A stretch of 64,000 nucleotides of DNA from an uncultured Bacteroides sp. (GTDB lineage: Bacteria; Bacteroidota; Bacteroidia; Bacteroidales; Bacteroidaceae): NCBI GenBank assembly GCA_900555635.1, contig USLU01000021.1:9284-73283 (forward strand). The letters run 5' to 3'. The translations under genes and the position numbers were made by a program. Below, piece by piece: positions 61,035 to 64,000 of the stretch (positions are counted from its first letter, which is position 1; each line of letters opens with the position of its first letter). The notes below the pieces were generated by a model. The model was given only the letters and a program-made list of their open reading frames with translations. It was not told where the DNA came from and made no database searches.

Positions 61035-62618
61035 TTATTTCTTTTTCTTCTTCTTAGCATCTTTCGCTTCTTTAGCAGCAACTTTTGCCCATTCTTTAGC
61101 ACCCTGTTCTTTCAGTTGAGCAGTGAATGCCTGAGCTTTCTCCATGCTAGCCTTTTCATCTTCAGGACTTGCATAAGCATGCTTATAACCTTTTTCTACA
61201 TTCCATTCGCCACGAGTGAAATCGGGGAATGCAACAGAAGCACAGTTATTATCCATAGAAAGTTCACCCAGTTCGGCCAAGCAGCACCATTCAGCAAGGT
61301 CATATACATCCATATCCAAAGGTAAGCCGTTCTGCAAGCAATATACCATGCGGCTGTCCATGATGAAGTCCATACCACCATGACCACCTACTTCTTTTGC
61401 CAACTCGCCATATTTCTTCAAGATAGGATGTTGATATTTAGCGATCAACGCTTCCATCTCAGCTTTAGGCAAGAAACCATGAGAGTTCAGGTCGTCTACT
61501 TTAGGTTGCACACCCGATGCACTTAATTGAGCAGCATCAAGAGCATATCCTTCTACCGGATATTTGTTAGCAAAACCTTTGCTACCGGTAAGCTGATACA
61601 AACGGTTGTAAGGTTGCGGAGTCATTACATTGTGTTGGATTTCGATCACCTTACCATTTGCTGTACGAAGCAGCGTTGTAGTATGGTCGCCATTGCGGAA
61701 ATTGTCACAAGCAGCACCGGTTCTCTTTTCAACCAAGTCTTTACCAACAACGGATTTAGTATCCATAGCCACCAAAGTAGTGATACGGTCACCACGGTGG
61801 ATGTCAAGAGCTTGTGCCACAGGACCAAGGCCGTGAGTAGCATATACATCACCACGATGTTTCTTATTGAATTCCAAACGCCAGCCTAACTTGTCGTCTT
61901 CACCGTTCTTCCAATAATGATCCCAGAACGGAGCCAGATTGTGGATGTATGCACCTTGTGCACGAATCACTTCGCCGAATACACCCTGTTGCGCCATGTT
62001 CAATGTGTTCATTTCGAACCAGTCGTAGCAGCAGTTCTCTAAAATCATACAATGCTTGCGAGTCTTCTCACTTAAGTCAATCAGTTCCCAGCATTCTTTG
62101 AGGTTCATAGCCGAAGGTACTTCGATAGCCACATTCTTACCGTTTTCCAAAGCACACTTGGCAATGGGGAAATGATGCAGCCAGTCGGCAGCGATATAAA
62201 CCAAGTCTATATCAGGACGCTTGCAAAGTTCTTCATATCCCTTTTCGCCTGAGTAAATAGCTGCTTTGGGCATAGATGCTTTCCTCAAAATGTTCTGGCA
62301 TCTTTCAGCACGCTCGGGTACATAGTCACAAAGAGCTACCACCTGTGTACCGGGAATGTAAGTGAAACGTTCCACAGCACCGGGTCCACGCATACCCAAG
62401 CCAACAAATCCTACACGAACTACTTCCATTTTCGGAGTAGTCAATCCTAACACGCTTTTTTGATCTGCAGGACGTTCGGGAGATTTTACTTCAATTGTTC
62501 CGTTTTTCCATTCCCATTGGGTTCCTTTTTCCGACGTCGTCTGCGCGATAGAGTTTTGAGTAGAGCATACAGCTAATACCAAGCATGCACCTACCATCAA
62601 CGATTTAAAGTTTTTCAT
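61035..62618 (-). CDS. GH109-type Gfo/Idh/MocA family protein
   Basis: 527 residues from ATG 62618 (signal peptide MKNFKSLMVGACLVLAVCST). NAD-binding VRVGFVGLGMRGPGAVERFT, then VYIAADWLHHFPIAKCALEN and the GH109-like HGGMDFIMDSRMVYCLQNG. The GHGGMDF stretch and overall length match the NAD-dependent alpha-N-acetylgalactosaminidases (GH109) of Bacteroides rather than plain dehydrogenases. It ends in a Lys-rich tail (AKDAKKKKKK). Predicted substrate: terminal alpha-GalNAc of mucins or blood-group A glycans; the activity is inferred. Confidence 0.82.
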   Translation of the reverse strand: MKNFKSLMVGACLVLAVCSTQNSIAQTTSEKGTQWEWKNGTIEVKSPERPADQKSVLGLTTPKMEVVRVGFVGLGMRGPGAVERFTYIPGTQVVALCDYVPERAERCQNILRKASMPKAAIYSGEKGYEELCKRPDIDLVYIAADWLHHFPIAKCALENGKNVAIEVPSAMNLKECWELIDLSEKTRKHCMILENCCYDWFEMNTLNMAQQGVFGEVIRAQGAYIHNLAPFWDHYWKNGEDDKLGWRLEFNKKHRGDVYATHGLGPVAQALDIHRGDRITTLVAMDTKSVVGKDLVEKRTGAACDNFRNGDHTTTLLRTANGKVIEIQHNVMTPQPYNRLYQLTGSKGFANKYPVEGYALDAAQLSASGVQPKVDDLNSHGFLPKAEMEALIAKYQHPILKKYGELAKEVGGHGGMDFIMDSRMVYCLQNGLPLDMDVYDLAEWCCLAELGELSMDNNCASVAFPDFTRGEWNVEKGYKHAYASPEDEKASMEKAQAFTAQLKEQGAKEWAKVAAKEAKDAKKKKKK

Positions 62619-62812
62619 AAATTTGAAACGATTTGATTTAGATAAATTGAAAGCGGACAAATATAGTTAATATTCACATAAGTATACCTGTACAGCGGTA
62701 TATTCTTTAGATTTTTATACATTCAGGCAGGCTATAGTAAACATTCCTAAAATACTCCATTTGCATTTAGATTAATTAACTCACTGTTTATTGCCTTATT
62801 ACGAAATTATCG

Positions 62813-62820
62813 TAGATTTG
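62813..62820 (+). promoter_or_regulatory. -7 box (TAGATTTG) of the mecI-like operon
   Basis: TAnnTTTG, 27 bases before the ATG at 62848. Confidence 0.6.
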
Positions 62821-62847
62821 CATTGAATTCATTTAAATACTTTATCC

Positions 62848-63210
62848 ATGGAAAAGTTAACGATACAAGAAGAAGAAGTAATGATTTACATCTGGGAGCT
62901 GGAAAATTGTTTTGTAAAAGACATCGTTGCCAAATTTCCCACTCCGGCACCTCCCTACACAACCGTAGCATCCATCGTGAAAAACCTGGAACGCAAACAG
63001 TATGTCCGTGCTACACGAGTAGGAAATACCTATCAGTACGCACCACTAATCCGTGAAAGCGAATATAAACGTACCTTCATGAGTGGTTTTGTACGCAACT
63101 ACTTTGAAAACTCGTTCAAGGAAATGGTTTCTTTCTTTGCCAAAGAGCAGAAGATTTCAACCAATGACCTGAAAGACATAATAGAGATGATTGAAAAAGG
63201 AAAAGAGTGA
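62848..63210 (+). CDS. BlaI/MecI/CopY-family repressor
   Basis: 120 residues, winged helix: LTIQEEEVMIYIWELENCFV, KDIVAKFPTPAPPYTTVASI, VKNLERKQYVRATRVGNTYQ, then a dimer region (SFFAKEQKISTNDLKDIIEM). In the mecI/mecR1 scheme it is cut or released when the sensor protease next door is activated. The frame ends 105 bases before the sensor gene. Confidence 0.88.
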   Translation: MEKLTIQEEEVMIYIWELENCFVKDIVAKFPTPAPPYTTVASIVKNLERKQYVRATRVGNTYQYAPLIRESEYKRTFMSGFVRNYFENSFKEMVSFFAKEQKISTNDLKDIIEMIEKGKE

Positions 63211-63309
63211 AGATTTATGATTTCTAATTTATGATTTATATCATGCTACATTGATGATATCTATCATAAGTACGGGAAACATAAATCATAAATCTAAAAT
63301 CATAAATCT
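63211..63309. repeat. Inverted repeat between mecI- and mecR1-like genes
   Basis: 63211-63238 and 63282-63309 are 28-base arms that pair with two mismatches; each holds two copies of a short ATTTATGATTT-like unit. It may be a mobile-type (REP-like) hairpin or modulate how much of the second gene is made. Similar short units appear near 40258-40285. Confidence 0.75.
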
Positions 63310-63315
63310 AATAAC

Positions 63316-64000
63316 ATGTTAGCCTATTTTCTAAAAGTCAATGTAGCCATAGTGCTGTTTTATGCATTCTACCGGCTGTTCTTCTACAAAGATACGTTCT
63401 TTGGTTGGCGCCGGATAGCTTTGATTTGTTTCTTCGCTATCTCTGCCGCTGTACCCTTACTGAACATTCAGACGTGGATAACCGGACAAGAACCTATGGT
63501 AGCTATGGCAGACCTTTACGCCACGGTAGTGCTACCGGAATTTGCAATAACTGCAAATGCTACTTCTGACTGGAAAAGTATCATACTTGAATATGCTAGT
63601 ATTGCATACTGGGGAATAATGGCACTTTTATTCTTGCGTTTCCTTTTTCAGTTAATAAGTATCATCCGTCTAACTTATCGATGCCGCAAGGAACAAATAA
63701 GTGGAGCTAACATTTATCTGCTACCCAAGGCAGAAGGTCCTTTTTCTTTCTTTCATTGGATTTTTATCGACCCGTCTTCACATACCGAAGAGGAGTTGAA
63801 CGAAATATTGACTCATGAGCAGGCACATGCCCGCCAATGGCATTCCGTTGATGTAATAGTCAGCGAAATAGCTTGCATACTATGTTGGTTCAATCCATTT
63901 GCCTGGCTCATGAAACGGGAAATCCGTACCAATCTGGAATATCTGGCCGATGCCCGCGTTTTGGAAAACGGCTATGACTCCAAAACCTATCAGTACCACG
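63316..64000 (+). CDS. BlaR1/MecR1-like M56 sensor protease (partial)
   Basis: ATG 63316; 228 codons seen, cut by the window end. Hydrophobic segments at the start (LAYFLKVNVAIVLFYAFYRL, then RIALICFFAISAAVPLL and SIAYWGIMALLFLRFLFQLI); the zinc motif HExxH as ILTHEQAHARQWHS, with the following FNPFAWLMKREIRTNLEYLA typical of M56 proteases. It should sense a wall- or envelope-related signal and inactivate the repressor encoded before it. Confidence 0.88.
   Translation, partial: MLAYFLKVNVAIVLFYAFYRLFFYKDTFFGWRRIALICFFAISAAVPLLNIQTWITGQEPMVAMADLYATVVLPEFAITANATSDWKSIILEYASIAYWGIMALLFLRFLFQLISIIRLTYRCRKEQISGANIYLLPKAEGPFSFFHWIFIDPSSHTEEELNEILTHEQAHARQWHSVDVIVSEIACILCWFNPFAWLMKREIRTNLEYLADARVLENGYDSKTYQYH

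Noticed and set aside
1..64000. CRISPR array, tRNA or rRNA genes
   Set aside because: No regularly spaced repeat-spacer pattern, no cloverleaf-like sequence and no rRNA signature was noticed on either strand.

Overview
The window is chromosomal DNA of a Bacteroides-type gut bacterium (Bacteroidota). Evidence: a UpxY/UpxZ-controlled capsule locus, repeated TAnnTTTG -7 promoter boxes, absence of Shine-Dalgarno sequences, and typical families (GH20, GH109, DUF4248, HU-like, tricorn-type S41, TlpA-like). All positions, motifs and frames were read by eye from the sequence; family names come from recognition, not from a database search.

Layout. (1) 1-2.5 kb: 3' end of a DUF4832-like gene, then a graveyard: an intact hipB antitoxin with three evenly spaced operators, a hipA toxin with three lesions, and a decayed AAA-ATPase-like gene. 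(2) 2.5-29.95 kb: one capsular polysaccharide locus on the minus strand, to be read from right to left. It has a UpxY promoter and leader, upxY, upxZ, a Wza-like porin, Wzz and a WecA-like initiating transferase. A repeat-unit module follows: a nucleotidyltransferase-aminotransferase fusion, an ornithine-cyclodeaminase-like enzyme, Wzx, ATP-grasp, LicD, acyltransferases, EpsG-like Wzy, glycosyltransferases and a UDP-L-FucNAc/QuiNAc-type sugar pathway. A plus-strand cassette at 19.2-23.8 kb interrupts it: T7 gp4-like primase-helicase, DUF4248 protein, HU-like protein, 34-aa membrane peptide and T7-lysozyme-like amidase, with four exact 22-bp GTAC-centred repeats. (3) 30-43.7 kb: housekeeping and accessory genes: tricorn-like protease, malate dehydrogenase, MntA/HepT, a coiled-coil protein, GH20 and a TolC/HlyD/two-permease exporter without its ATPase, bracketed by two copies of an inverted repeat. 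(4) 43.8-56.2 kb: an M16 protease, then a complete peptide-export locus: TolC, C39-peptidase ABC transporter, HlyD, three small membrane proteins, five tandem double-glycine-leader peptide genes of 38-57 aa, and a divergent histidine kinase/response regulator. (5) 56.2-64 kb: MutS-like ATPase, SGNH hydrolase, TlpA-like thioredoxin, GH109-type oxidoreductase, and a MecI/MecR1 pair cut by the window end.

The most striking observation is in part 4. Six promoters (M16 protease, TolC, HlyD and three of the peptide genes) carry the same 28-bp element of three GTTA direct repeats 11 bp apart, always exactly 21 bp from the -7 box. This points to one regulon, probably run by the adjacent OmpR-type regulator, controlling the secretion and perhaps processing of a family of small secreted peptides (bacteriocins or signals). 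In the capsule locus, the fused LicC-like/aminotransferase enzyme with LicD predicts a phospho-amino-alcohol (for example phosphoethanolamine) decoration and hence a zwitterionic polysaccharide.
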